From JAHFUI01 sp039931615 (GTDB taxonomy: Bacteria > Acidobacteriota > Vicinamibacteria > Vicinamibacterales > CAVVIG01): DNA of 64,000 nt. The notes beneath the pieces were generated by a model. The model ran no database searches and was not told the DNA's origin. It saw nothing but the letters and a program-made list of their open reading frames with translations. Both the position numbers and the translations under genes were made by a program. Shown here in pieces: positions 49,993 to 58,218 of this stretch; position 1 is the stretch's first letter, and each line of letters begins with the position of its first letter. The stretch spans positions 16,056 to 80,055 of the forward strand of contig JBDTRR010000021.1 of the NCBI GenBank assembly GCA_039931615.1, read 5' to 3'.

Positions 49993-50609
49993 CTGTTCTC
50001 ATCCCGGCGGGGGCCGTCGTCGCGGCTGCGGAGTGTCCCGGTCTGTTTCGTCGTGACCAGCCGGTCGACGTCGAAGCCCTGGGCGCGGGCGGCCATCAGC
50101 GCCGCGCCGTAGGCGGCGGCCTCCATCTCCGGCGCGCGCGCCAGGACCCACAGATAGTTCCGGTCCGGCGACCCGACCACCGCCCACGAGTAGTCGTCGG
50201 CAAGGCCGATGATCCAGTAGTCGCCCCAGACCATCGGCAGGAACGACAGCACGGCGGGAGCGAAGCGGACCTTCAGCCGGGCGGACGTCTGGCGATCGAC
50301 GACGCGAGCGACGCCCCGCGCCTCCGTGACGCCGCCAGCCGCAGTGGCGCACCGGTTGATGACGTCGATGCGTTGATCGGCGCGCAGCGCGTAGGTCGCC
50401 CGCACGTCACCGGTGCAGCGGAGTTGGAACCGGTTGGGAAAGCGCGCGATCTCGAACCAGTCGCCGAGATAGCGCGCCAGATCGACGCGCGGCACGGTGC
50501 GGACCGGCGCCGCTTCGCCGCCGCCGCGCAGCTGTGCCGTCGCGATCATCATCACTCCCAGCACCCCGAACGCCATCATCGCCGGCCCCCTCAAGGAAAA
50601 TGCCCTCAT
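49989..50609 (-). CDS. Lipocalin family protein (Blc-like)
   Basis: A 206-aa secreted lipocalin. A hydrophobic signal (MMAFGVLGVMMIATAQ) has no lipobox Cys, so unlike E. coli Blc it is probably not a lipoprotein. Motif 1 is YLGDWFEIARFPNRFQ (GxW). DYWIIGLADDYSWAVVGSPD is the second conserved block, as in Blc. It starts at ATG 50609, overlapping the SDR stop as ATGA; the longer upstream frame is inside the SDR gene. Blc-type proteins bind lysolipids and respond to envelope stress. Confidence 0.92.
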   Translation of the reverse strand: MRAFSLRGPAMMAFGVLGVMMIATAQLRGGGEAAPVRTVPRVDLARYLGDWFEIARFPNRFQLRCTGDVRATYALRADQRIDVINRCATAAGGVTEARGVARVVDRQTSARLKVRFAPAVLSFLPMVWGDYWIIGLADDYSWAVVGSPDRNYLWVLARAPEMEAAAYGAALMAARAQGFDVDRLVTTKQTGTLRSRDDGPRRDENR

Positions 50610-52045
50610 GCCTTCGTCAAGGTGGTGCGCTCCGCGGTGACGAGCGGCGCGGCGCCGCGCCGGGCGATGCGATTGAGCATGCCGCCGAAGAGCACGCTGT
50701 GGATCGGGACCAGCGCGTACCAATACGCCCGGCCGAGCAGACCGCGCGGATCGAATGTCGCCGTCTGACGGACCGACGATCGCCGGCCGCCGTCGAGCGG
50801 CGTGACTTCGAATTCCAGCCAGGCCCGGCCCGGCAGTTTCCAGTCCGACATCAGGCGCAGCCGCCGATCGGGCTCGTAGGCTTCCACCGTCCACCCGTCG
50901 ATGAAGTCGCCGACGGCGCAGAGATCCGGATCGCGCCGGCCGCGCCCCATGCCCACGCCGCCGACGCGCGTATCGAGCCAGCCGCGGACCTTCCACAGCA
51001 GGTTGAGGAAATACCACCCGGTGGCGCCGCCGATGCGGCGGACCGGCGCGAATGCCTGCGCCGGCGGCGCATCGACGAACGTCGTTCGCGAATCGGTGCA
51101 GAGACGCTGGCGTGCGCCGTCCGCAATCGCCAGGGTCAGCGCCGCGTCCAGCGACATCGGCTCGATCGCGAACGTCTCGCGCGCCGCCGGGGATCGCACC
51201 ACCGTCGAGTTCTTCAAGCCTTCGACCAGCGCCCGGCCGATCCGTGCCTGGGCCGGCGTGACCAGCGCCAGCCAGAGACCTGAAAGATGCGGCGTCAGCA
51301 GCGGCACCGGCAGCAGGATCCGGCGCAGACCGCGCAGGCGGGCGTAGGCCCGCATCATGTCGCCGTACGACACGGCGTCGGGCCCGCCGATCTCGAACAT
51401 CCGGCTGGGGCCGGGCGGAAGGTCGAGGGCCGCCTCCAGGTAGGCGACGACGTCGCCGATCGCGACCGGCTGGGTCAGCGTCGAGACCCAGCGTGGGCAG
51501 ACCATCACCGGGAGCCGCTCGACCAGCGCCTGGATCATCTGGAACGACAGGCTGCCCGTGCCGATGATGATCGAGGCGCGGAACTCGATCACCGGCACGC
51601 CGCTGTCGCGCAGCACCTGGCCGGTTTCAGCGCGGCTCTTCAGGTGCGCCGACAGCGATCCGCTCTCGTCGGTCAAGCCGCCAAGGTAGATGATGCGCTC
51701 GACGCCGGCGCGCCTGGCGGCGCGGCCGAAGTTCTCGGCGGCGCGGCGATCGACCTCGGCGAAATCCGATCCGCCGGCCATCGAATGGACCAGGTAGTAG
51801 GCCGCATGCACTCCAGCCAGGGCCCGTTCCACGGACGCCTCGTCGAGGCAGTCGCCCGCGACGACTTCGGTCGCCGGCGGCCGCGCACCGAGGCGCGACG
51901 GCTGCCTGACCAGGCACCGGACGCGGTGACCGCTTTCCTCGAGGCGCTGAAGCAGGCGGCCCCCGACGTAGCCGGTGGCCCCGGTGAGCAGGATGTTCGC
52001 GCCCGGTGAATCGCGAGGCGAATCGAGAACGGAGGCATCGGCCAT
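50606..52045 (-). CDS. SDR family oxidoreductase with DUF2867 domain
   Basis: A 479-aa protein. Residues 15-300 are an extended-SDR Rossmann domain with NILLTGATGYVGGRLLQRLE and an atypical active-site region (YYLVHSM). The C-terminal 160 residues are DUF2867, with GGATGWYFLNLLWKVRGWLD and a WLEFEV segment. Such fusions are NAD(P)-binding proteins of unknown substrate. It heads an operon with lipocalin and a hypothetical gene. It is divergent from the XRE-cupin regulator, with an AT-rich 121-base gap between. Confidence 0.9.
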   Translation of the reverse strand: MADASVLDSPRDSPGANILLTGATGYVGGRLLQRLEESGHRVRCLVRQPSRLGARPPATEVVAGDCLDEASVERALAGVHAAYYLVHSMAGGSDFAEVDRRAAENFGRAARRAGVERIIYLGGLTDESGSLSAHLKSRAETGQVLRDSGVPVIEFRASIIIGTGSLSFQMIQALVERLPVMVCPRWVSTLTQPVAIGDVVAYLEAALDLPPGPSRMFEIGGPDAVSYGDMMRAYARLRGLRRILLPVPLLTPHLSGLWLALVTPAQARIGRALVEGLKNSTVVRSPAARETFAIEPMSLDAALTLAIADGARQRLCTDSRTTFVDAPPAQAFAPVRRIGGATGWYFLNLLWKVRGWLDTRVGGVGMGRGRRDPDLCAVGDFIDGWTVEAYEPDRRLRLMSDWKLPGRAWLEFEVTPLDGGRRSSVRQTATFDPRGLLGRAYWYALVPIHSVLFGGMLNRIARRGAAPLVTAERTTLTKA

Positions 52046-52057
52046 CCTTTGAATCTA

Positions 52058-52086
52058 ATGCCAATATTTTTGAATACAAGTAGAAT
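52058..52086 (+). promoter_or_regulatory. Possible promoter for the XRE-cupin regulator
   Basis: ATGCCA (52058-52063) and TAGAAT (52081-52086) with a 17-base spacer, in an AT-rich island (about 52045-52087) between divergent genes. Two TTGAAT hexamers (52049 and 52070) flank it and might serve as regulator sites. Support is moderate. Confidence 0.4.
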
Positions 52087-52166
52087 CGCCCCTGGGCTGG
52101 TGAACATGTGAATGAGAGGAAACGGTTGTCGGTCGGATTTGACTGCGTGGAAAGGCGGGCAGCGCG

Positions 52167-52754
52167 ATGTTGACGGCGACCTTGACGGCCGGATTGAACG
52201 GCTATGGCATCGGCGCCAAGGTCCGGGCGCTCCGCCTGAAGAAGAAGCTGGGCCTGGTCGAGCTGGGGAAGCACACCGGCCTGTCGCCGGCGCTGCTGTC
52301 GAAAATCGAGCGCGGCAAATTGTTTCCGACATTGCCGACGCTGCTGCGCATCGCGCTGGTCTTCAGCGTCGGGCTGGAGTTCTTCTTCGTCGGCGCACGG
52401 GACAAGCCGCTGATCGCCGTCGTGCGGAAGGATCAGCGGGTGCGGCTGCCGGAGCGGCAGGGCGGCGATCCGCCGGCGTACTGGTTCGAGTCGCTCGATT
52501 ACACCGCCGCCGAGCGCCGTTTCAGCTCCTATTACGCCGAGTTCCTTCCGGTGGCGCCGGAGGCGCTGCGCCCGCACGCCCACCCGGGCGCCGAGCTGAT
52601 CTACGCGCTGGGCGGCACGCTCGGTGTGCATATCGACGGCGATGAGCACGTGCTCGAGGCGGGCGACTCGATGTACTTCGACTCGAGTCTCCCCCACGCC
52701 TATCGCCGCCGGGGCGGCCGGACCTGCAGCGCGATCGTGGTGACGACGGGTTGA
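52167..52754 (+). CDS. XRE family regulator with cupin domain
   Basis: A 195-aa DNA-binding protein. The HTH is at about residues 16-70, with ALRLKKKLGLVELGKHTGLS and SPALLSKIERGKLFPTLPTL. The cupin sensor domain has ALRPHAHPGAELIYALGGTL with metal-type His residues and DSMYFDSSLPHAYRR. Such HTH_3-cupin proteins respond to small metabolites. It lies divergently next to the SDR operon and 59 bases before the AI-2E permease gene; either could be its target. Confidence 0.9.
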   Translation: MLTATLTAGLNGYGIGAKVRALRLKKKLGLVELGKHTGLSPALLSKIERGKLFPTLPTLLRIALVFSVGLEFFFVGARDKPLIAVVRKDQRVRLPERQGGDPPAYWFESLDYTAAERRFSSYYAEFLPVAPEALRPHAHPGAELIYALGGTLGVHIDGDEHVLEAGDSMYFDSSLPHAYRRRGGRTCSAIVVTTG

Positions 52755-52813
52755 GGGGCGGCGGCTGAGCGGCCGGGCATCCCGGCGTTGCTCTTGCAGC
52801 ACAAAAGTCCTCG

Positions 52814-54589
52814 ATGATCGATGCCTTCAAGTCCGTGGGCGCGTGGATCGCGTTTGCCGGGTGCGTCCTGGTGGTCGCCGTGCTGTATTGGGCGCAGGCG
52901 ATTCTCGTTCCACTCTGCCTCGCCATCCTGATCACGTTCGTGCTGACGCCCCCGGTGACCTGGCTGCAGCGCCGGATCGGCCGCGTCGCCGCGGTGCTGA
53001 CCGTGGTGATCCTGGTGTTCACCTTCCTCGGCCTCGCCGGGTATGGCGTCTACCGCCAGATGACCACGATGGGCGATGCGCTTCCCACCTACCGGTCGAA
53101 CATCCGCGCCAAGATCCTCGATGTGCGCGACGTCAGGTCGGGCGGATCGGTCGAGAAGCTGGAAAAGACCCTGGAACAGATTCAGGGCGACCTCGGCAGC
53201 CCGAAGCCGGCGGCGGGCACACTCGCCCAGCCGATGATCGTCGCGACCGAGCCGGTCGCCGGATTCTCCGCAGTCGCCTGGCTGGGGCCGGTGGTCGAGC
53301 CGCTCAGCACCGCCGGCTTCGTGATGGCGCTGGTGCTGTTCATGCTGCTCGATCGCGAAGACCTGCGCGATCGCCTGCTCGGGCTGTTCGGGCACGGCCA
53401 GCTGGCGGTCACGACCAAGGCGATCGACGAAGCGGGCATGCGCGTCAGCCGGCAGCTGTTGCTGCAGACGATCGTCAACGTGATTTACGGCGGGATCGCG
53501 CTCGGCGGCCTGTATCTCATCGGCGTTCCGTACCCGCTGTTCTGGGGCGCCGCCGGCGCGGTGCTGCGATTCATCCCCTATCTCGGACCGGTCCTGGCCG
53601 CCGGCGGTCCGATCGTGCTGGCGATGGCGGCGCTGCCCGGATGGACGCGGCCGCTGGAGGTGGCCGCGTTCTACGCCGTCCTCGAGCTGTTCACCAACCT
53701 GTTCCTCGAGACGGTGCTGTACGCGGGGGCCGCTGGCGTCTCGTCTGTGGCGCTGCTGGTTGCCGTCGCGTTCTGGACCTGGCTGTGGGGGCCGCTCGGC
53801 CTGGTGCTGGCAACGCCGCTCACGGTCTGCGTCGTGGTGCTCGGCAAGCGCGTCCCGGCGCTCGAGTTCCTCGGCACGCTGCTGTCCGACACGCCGGCGC
53901 TGTCGATCGAGGCGAGCTACTACCAGCGCCTGCTCGCCGGTGATCAGGCGGAGGCGGCGGAGCTGATCGACCGGTTCGCGAAAGCCGAAGCCGCCGAGGA
54001 CATCTTCGACCGCCTGCTGATTCCCGCCCTCAACTACGCCGAGCGCGATCGTCTCGAAGGGCGGCTTTCTTCCGAGGAAGAGCGAGCGGTGATCGAGACC
54101 ACCGGCGAGCTGCTCGAGCTGTTGTCCGGGCCGGCGGTGCCGACGCCGGCCGGCACCAACACGCTTCGCGTCTTCGCCTACGGCATCAACACCGGCGCGG
54201 ATGAGCTCGCACTGCGTATGCTCGCACAGCTGGTCAACGGCCTGCCGATCGCGGTCGAGATCAGCACCGCGCGGCTGCTGACGTCGGAACTGGTCGCGCA
54301 CGTCAGGAAGGAGGACTACGGCGTGGTCTGTCTCGCCGATCTGCCGCCGAGCCCGCCGTCGCGGACCCGCCTCCTGGTCCGGAAGCTCCGCGAAGCGATG
54401 CCCGATCTGCGGATCGTCGTCGGCCGCTGGGCCTCGACCGATCTGGCCGACGAGACCGCGCAGCCGCTGATTGCCGCCGGCGCCTCCCATGTCGCGTCGT
54501 CGCTGGTCGAGACCCGGAAATACCTGACGGAGGCGGCTCGGGTCGCGCCTCCGGCGATTGCTCTGGCCGCCAGTTCGGGCGCGGCTTGA
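52814..54589 (+). CDS. AI-2E family permease fused to a B12-binding-like domain
   Basis: A 591-aa protein. Residues 1-360 are an AI-2E/PerM permease with about eight helices, YGGIALGGLYLIGVPYPLFW and the family motif RFIPYLGPVLAAGGP. Residues 370-440 (YYQRLLAGDQAEAAELIDRF onward) look like the four-helix cap of B12-binding modules. Residues 455-560 (VFAYGINTGADELALRML, then the PDLRIVVGRW strand) look like the Rossmann part. The DxHxxG cobalamin-ligand His is missing, so cobalamin binding is doubtful. The permease assignment is firm; the tail is inferred by pattern. Confidence 0.88.
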   Translation: MIDAFKSVGAWIAFAGCVLVVAVLYWAQAILVPLCLAILITFVLTPPVTWLQRRIGRVAAVLTVVILVFTFLGLAGYGVYRQMTTMGDALPTYRSNIRAKILDVRDVRSGGSVEKLEKTLEQIQGDLGSPKPAAGTLAQPMIVATEPVAGFSAVAWLGPVVEPLSTAGFVMALVLFMLLDREDLRDRLLGLFGHGQLAVTTKAIDEAGMRVSRQLLLQTIVNVIYGGIALGGLYLIGVPYPLFWGAAGAVLRFIPYLGPVLAAGGPIVLAMAALPGWTRPLEVAAFYAVLELFTNLFLETVLYAGAAGVSSVALLVAVAFWTWLWGPLGLVLATPLTVCVVVLGKRVPALEFLGTLLSDTPALSIEASYYQRLLAGDQAEAAELIDRFAKAEAAEDIFDRLLIPALNYAERDRLEGRLSSEEERAVIETTGELLELLSGPAVPTPAGTNTLRVFAYGINTGADELALRMLAQLVNGLPIAVEISTARLLTSELVAHVRKEDYGVVCLADLPPSPPSRTRLLVRKLREAMPDLRIVVGRWASTDLADETAQPLIAAGASHVASSLVETRKYLTEAARVAPPAIALAASSGAA

Positions 54590-54665
54590 GATTGGGGACT
54601 GGAGACCCGGGGGCTACGGACTGGGGCTGGGGCTGGGGGCTGGGGGCTGGAAACCCAGGGAACCT
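54590..54665. repeat. GGGGCTG-type repeat tract
   Basis: A purine-rich tract of GGGGACTGG, GGGGCTG and GGGGGCTGG units with a 6-8 bp period, strongest at 54622-54650. It fills the spacer between the AI-2E permease stop and the next start. G-runs of four to five bases could allow a G-quadruplex on the plus strand. Confidence 0.8.
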
Positions 54666-54691
54666 GACAACTGCACAGTGATGGGGTGAAC

Positions 54692-55207
54692 ATGAAGACT
54701 GAGCTCGACAAGTTCTACGCACTGATCGACAACATCGAGATTGCGATGATGACGACGCGCCGCCCCGACGGCCATCTCGAGTCGCGGGCGATGGCCAACC
54801 AGAAACAGGCGGCGGGCGCGGACCTCTGGTTCGTCACCGCCGAGGGCACCGCCAAGCTGCGCGACATCGAAGCGGACCCGCACGTCAATCTCGCCTACTA
54901 CAAGGACCGCACCCGCGAGTGGATCTCGGTGTCCGGCCTGGCGACGCTGTCGCGGGACCGTCAGAAGATCGAGGAGCTCTATGCCCAGGACTGGAAGATC
55001 TGGTTTCCGGACGAAGGCGATCCGCGGCACGGCACCAGGGACGACCCACGGTTCGTCCTGATCGGCGTCGACGTGCAGGCGGCGGTGTTCCTGGATGTGA
55101 ACAAGCCGCAGCCGATGGTGCTCTATGAATTGGCGAAGGGATGGCTGACCGGCCAGACCCCCGAGCTCGGCGAGATGCACACGCTCGAACAGCCGCACCG
55201 CCTGTAA
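54692..55207 (+). CDS. Pyridoxamine 5'-phosphate oxidase-fold protein (general stress protein 26 type)
   Basis: A 171-aa split-barrel flavin-binding protein. It starts MKTELDKFYALIDNIEIAMM and has TTRRPDGHLESRAMANQK, LWFVTAEGTAKLRDIEADP and the stress-protein block WISVSGLATLSRDRQKIEEL. Members bind FMN or FAD and act in general stress; substrates are unknown. A GTG at 54686 would add two residues; ATG 54692 is preferred. It stands alone on the plus strand. Confidence 0.88.
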   Translation: MKTELDKFYALIDNIEIAMMTTRRPDGHLESRAMANQKQAAGADLWFVTAEGTAKLRDIEADPHVNLAYYKDRTREWISVSGLATLSRDRQKIEELYAQDWKIWFPDEGDPRHGTRDDPRFVLIGVDVQAAVFLDVNKPQPMVLYELAKGWLTGQTPELGEMHTLEQPHRL

Positions 55208-55241
55208 GCCTGAGAGCACACAACATCCGCACAAACAAATG

Positions 55242-55356
55242 CAGCCACGAAAACACGAAGGCACGAAGAAGAATTGGATTTGTGACCACGACGTCAAAAG
55301 AAGTCCGCTCTTCTCGTGACTTCGTGTCTTCGAGGCCCGTTTTTCTGCGTGGCCTT
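55242..55356. repeat. Inverted pair of CACGAA-type repeats
   Basis: The left arm is CCACGAAAACACGAAGGCAC (55245 on). The right arm is its near inverse, CTTCTCGTGACTTCGTGTCT (55309 on), continuing to CTGCGTGGC. The arms are separated by about 35 bases. It lies between convergent genes, next to a perfect hairpin. Confidence 0.75.
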
Positions 55357-55372
55357 GCTATAGGAAAGAGGG

Positions 55373-55397
55373 CTGCGGAGGGTTGGCCCCTCCGCAG
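55373..55397. terminator. Strong hairpin downstream of the 55417 gene
   Basis: CTGCGGAGGG, loop TTGGC, CCCTCCGCAG: a perfect 10-bp GC stem. It starts 20 bases past the stop of the minus-strand gene at 55417, where it is followed on that strand by CCCTCTTTCC, a weak T-run. It also lies beyond the PNPOx gene on the plus strand. Confidence 0.55.
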
Positions 55398-55416
55398 CGA
55401 GTGGGTTACGCGTTAC

Positions 55417-55722
55417 CTAGTGGGTGCCGACCGTGTGTTTTCCGGTGACGCGATCCCAGGCGTCCCGGACGGCGTCCTTGACCTGTTCCCAGGTTGATTC
55501 ACCGCGCTGCTCGAAGCTCTCCCATTTACTGGCCAGGTCCTTTTCGGCATCGGCCCAGCTGCGGTTCCCGGACTTGTTCGCCGCATCGTACCCGTATCGA
55601 TACCCCGGCTGATAGAACTCGTAGTCTTTGCCGGACGTACCGTATGGCCGGGTCTGGAAGTTCGAACGCCAGAAGTTGTCTTCGTCGTTCCACTGGTGCT
55701 TGTTCTGGTTCTGGTCTGCCAT
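55417..55722 (-). CDS. Small hydrophilic stress-type protein
   Basis: A 101-aa hydrophilic acidic/aromatic protein. It starts MADQNQNKHQWNDEDNFWRS and has YEFYQPGYRYGYDAANKSGN and STWEQVKDAVRDAWDRVTGK. The pattern of a Tyr/Gly-rich middle followed by an amphipathic W-x-x-x-K-D-A-V helix recurs in small bacterial proteins seen near stress genes. I cannot name the family with certainty. ATG 55722 has a perfect AGGAGG seven bases upstream; the earlier in-frame start lacks support. Confidence 0.8.
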   Translation of the reverse strand: MADQNQNKHQWNDEDNFWRSNFQTRPYGTSGKDYEFYQPGYRYGYDAANKSGNRSWADAEKDLASKWESFEQRGESTWEQVKDAVRDAWDRVTGKHTVGTH

Positions 55723-55852
55723 GGTATTGCCTCCTGTCGCGAACAATTGCAAAACACGCGCCCGTACACCGCCGTTGAGTTGACGTGGCGAGTGGATACA
55801 GCAGGGCTCACGTCACCGATCCACCGACGCCTCAGCTAAAATGGGCGCCCTG

Positions 55853-58186
55853 ATGACATCCGTCGCCGCGCGTATCGCCGAAGAACTGACCATCCGCTTC
55901 GCCCAGGCCGAGTCTGCCATCGCGCTGCTCGACGCCAAGTCCACCGTGCCGTTCATTGCCCGCTACCGCAAGGAAGCGACCGGCGGACTCGACGACACCC
56001 AGCTCCGCGCGCTGGAGGAGCGGCTGCACTACCTCCGCGATCTCGACGAGCGTCGGGCCGCGATCCGCAAGAGCATCGACGAACAGGGCAAGCTGACGCC
56101 GGAGTTGGACCAGGCGCTCGGCGGCGCCGACACCAAGGCGCGGCTCGAAGACCTCTACCTGCCTTACAAGCCGAAACGGCGGACCAGGGCGCAGATCGCC
56201 AGGGAAGCCGGCCTCGAGCCGCTGGCCGTGGCGCTGCTCGGCGATCCGACGCTGGTGCCGGATGCGGCCGCGCTGCCCTATGTCGATCCGGCGAAAGGGA
56301 TCGCCGACGCCGCCGCCGCCCTCGAGGGGGCGCGCTGGATTCTCGCCGATCGATTCGCCGAGGACGCCGAGCTGGTCGGCGGCCTGCGCCAGCTGCTCTG
56401 GGAACGCGGTGAGTGGACGTCGACCGTTGTCGACGGCAAGGAAGAGGAAGGCGCGAAGTTCTCCGACTACTTCCATGCCAGCGAGGCGCTGAAGCGTCTG
56501 CCGTCGCACCGCGTCCTGGCGCTGTTCCGCGGCCGCGACGAAGGCATTCTCCGGGTGGCCGTCGTGCTGCCGGACGCCGATGCCGCGCCCGCCCCGAGCG
56601 AGCCTGTCCCGATCGAGCCCGAACGGCGCATCGCGGCCCGCGCCGGCATCGCCGACCGCCGCCGCCCCGCCGATCCCTGGCTCGCCGCCACCGTGCGGTG
56701 GACCTGGAAGGTCAAGCTGCTGCCGCAGCTCGAGACCGAGATCGAGCGCCGCCTGCGCGAGGAGGCGGAAGCCGAAGCGATCCGCGTGTTCGGGCGCAAC
56801 CTGCACGATCTGCTGCTCGCCGCGCCGGCCGGCCAGCGCACGACGATCGGGCTCGACCCGGGGATTCGCACCGGGGTCAAGGTCGCCGTCGTCGACGGCA
56901 CCGGCAAGCTGCTCGACACCGCGGTGATCTACCCGCACGAGCCGCGCCGCGACTGGGACGGCGCGCTGCGCATCCTGGCCCAGCTCTGTGCCGCGCATCG
57001 CGTCGAGCTGGTATCGATCGGCAACGGCACGGCATCACGCGAGACCGACAAGCTGGTCGCCGATCTGATCACTCGTCATCCCGATCTGCGGCTCACCCGC
57101 GCCGTGGTGTCCGAGGCCGGCGCCTCCGTCTACTCGGCGTCCGCGCTCGCCGCCGGCGAGTTTCCGTCGCTCGACGTGTCGCTGCGCGGCGCGGTCTCGA
57201 TCGCCCGGCGCCTGCAGGATCCGCTCGCCGAGCTCGTCCGCATCGATCCGAAAGCGATTGGCGTCGGTCAGTACCAGCACGACGTCAGCCCGACGCGCCT
57301 GGCCAGAAAGCTGGACGCGATCGTCGAGGACTGCGTCAACGCGGTCGGCGCCGACGTCAACACCGCCTCGGTGCCGCTGCTGGCGCGGATCTCCGGGCTC
57401 AGCGAGTCGATCGCGCAGCACATCGTCAGCTTCCGCGACGCGCACGGGCCGTTCCGCGACCGCGCCCAGATCCTGAAGGTGCCGCGCGTCGGCGGCCGGA
57501 CGTTCGTGCAGGCCGCCGGCTTCCTGCGCATCATGGACGGCGACAACCCGCTCGATCGATCGGCGGTGCATCCGGAGGCCTACCCCGTCGTCGCCCGCAT
57601 CGTCGCGCGGACCGGTCTCGCCGTCCGCGATCTGATCGGCAAGACAACGGTGCTGCGGGCGGTGCGGCCGGAGGAGTTCGTCGACGGCCAGTTCGGCCTG
57701 CCGACGGTGAAGGACATCCTCGCCGAGCTCGAGAAGCCGGGCCGTGATCCGCGCCCCGATTTCAGGACCGCTTCGTTCCGGGAAGGGATCGACCAGATCG
57801 GCGACCTGACGCCGGGCCTGCTGCTCGAAGGGGTGGTGACGAACGTCGCCAACTTCGGCGCCTTCGTCGACATCGGCGTGCACCAGGACGGCCTGGTGCA
57901 CGTGTCGCAGCTGGCCGATCGGTTCGTCAAGGATCCGCGCGAGGTGGTCAAGGCCGGCGACATCGTCACGGTCAAGGTCGTCGCCATCGACCTGAAGCGC
58001 CAGCGCATCTCCCTGACGATGAAGCTGAAGGATCCGATCCCGGCCCCGGTGGCCGGGAGCGGACGCGCCGCGCCGCCGCCGCCGCGCCGGACGACGCCAG
58101 CCGCACCGGCGCCGCCTGCCCAGGCGTCTGCACCGGCCACGGCGCTCGCGGCGGCGTTTTCGAAGCTGCGCGCGCCGCGCGAGTAA
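55853..58186 (+). CDS. tex: Tex family RNA-binding transcription accessory protein
   Basis: A 777-aa cytoplasmic nucleic-acid-binding protein. The N-terminal helical domain begins IAEELTIRFAQAESAIALLD and contains TVPFIARYRKEATGGLDDTQ. The YqgF-type RNase H fold has IGLDPGIRTGVKVAVVDGTG. Helix-hairpin-helix motifs and a C-terminal S1 domain (GVVTNVANFGAFVDIGVHQD, VSQLADRFV) follow. A Pro/Ala tail ends it. ATG 55853 is preferred over 55841. Tex is implicated in transcription and virulence-gene expression; the exact role is unsettled. Confidence 0.96.
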   Translation: MTSVAARIAEELTIRFAQAESAIALLDAKSTVPFIARYRKEATGGLDDTQLRALEERLHYLRDLDERRAAIRKSIDEQGKLTPELDQALGGADTKARLEDLYLPYKPKRRTRAQIAREAGLEPLAVALLGDPTLVPDAAALPYVDPAKGIADAAAALEGARWILADRFAEDAELVGGLRQLLWERGEWTSTVVDGKEEEGAKFSDYFHASEALKRLPSHRVLALFRGRDEGILRVAVVLPDADAAPAPSEPVPIEPERRIAARAGIADRRRPADPWLAATVRWTWKVKLLPQLETEIERRLREEAEAEAIRVFGRNLHDLLLAAPAGQRTTIGLDPGIRTGVKVAVVDGTGKLLDTAVIYPHEPRRDWDGALRILAQLCAAHRVELVSIGNGTASRETDKLVADLITRHPDLRLTRAVVSEAGASVYSASALAAGEFPSLDVSLRGAVSIARRLQDPLAELVRIDPKAIGVGQYQHDVSPTRLARKLDAIVEDCVNAVGADVNTASVPLLARISGLSESIAQHIVSFRDAHGPFRDRAQILKVPRVGGRTFVQAAGFLRIMDGDNPLDRSAVHPEAYPVVARIVARTGLAVRDLIGKTTVLRAVRPEEFVDGQFGLPTVKDILAELEKPGRDPRPDFRTASFREGIDQIGDLTPGLLLEGVVTNVANFGAFVDIGVHQDGLVHVSQLADRFVKDPREVVKAGDIVTVKVVAIDLKRQRISLTMKLKDPIPAPVAGSGRAAPPPPRRTTPAAPAPPAQASAPATALAAAFSKLRAPRE

Positions 58187-58218
58187 TCACAACACGCAGC
58201 TCTGTCGTTGATCCCCCG

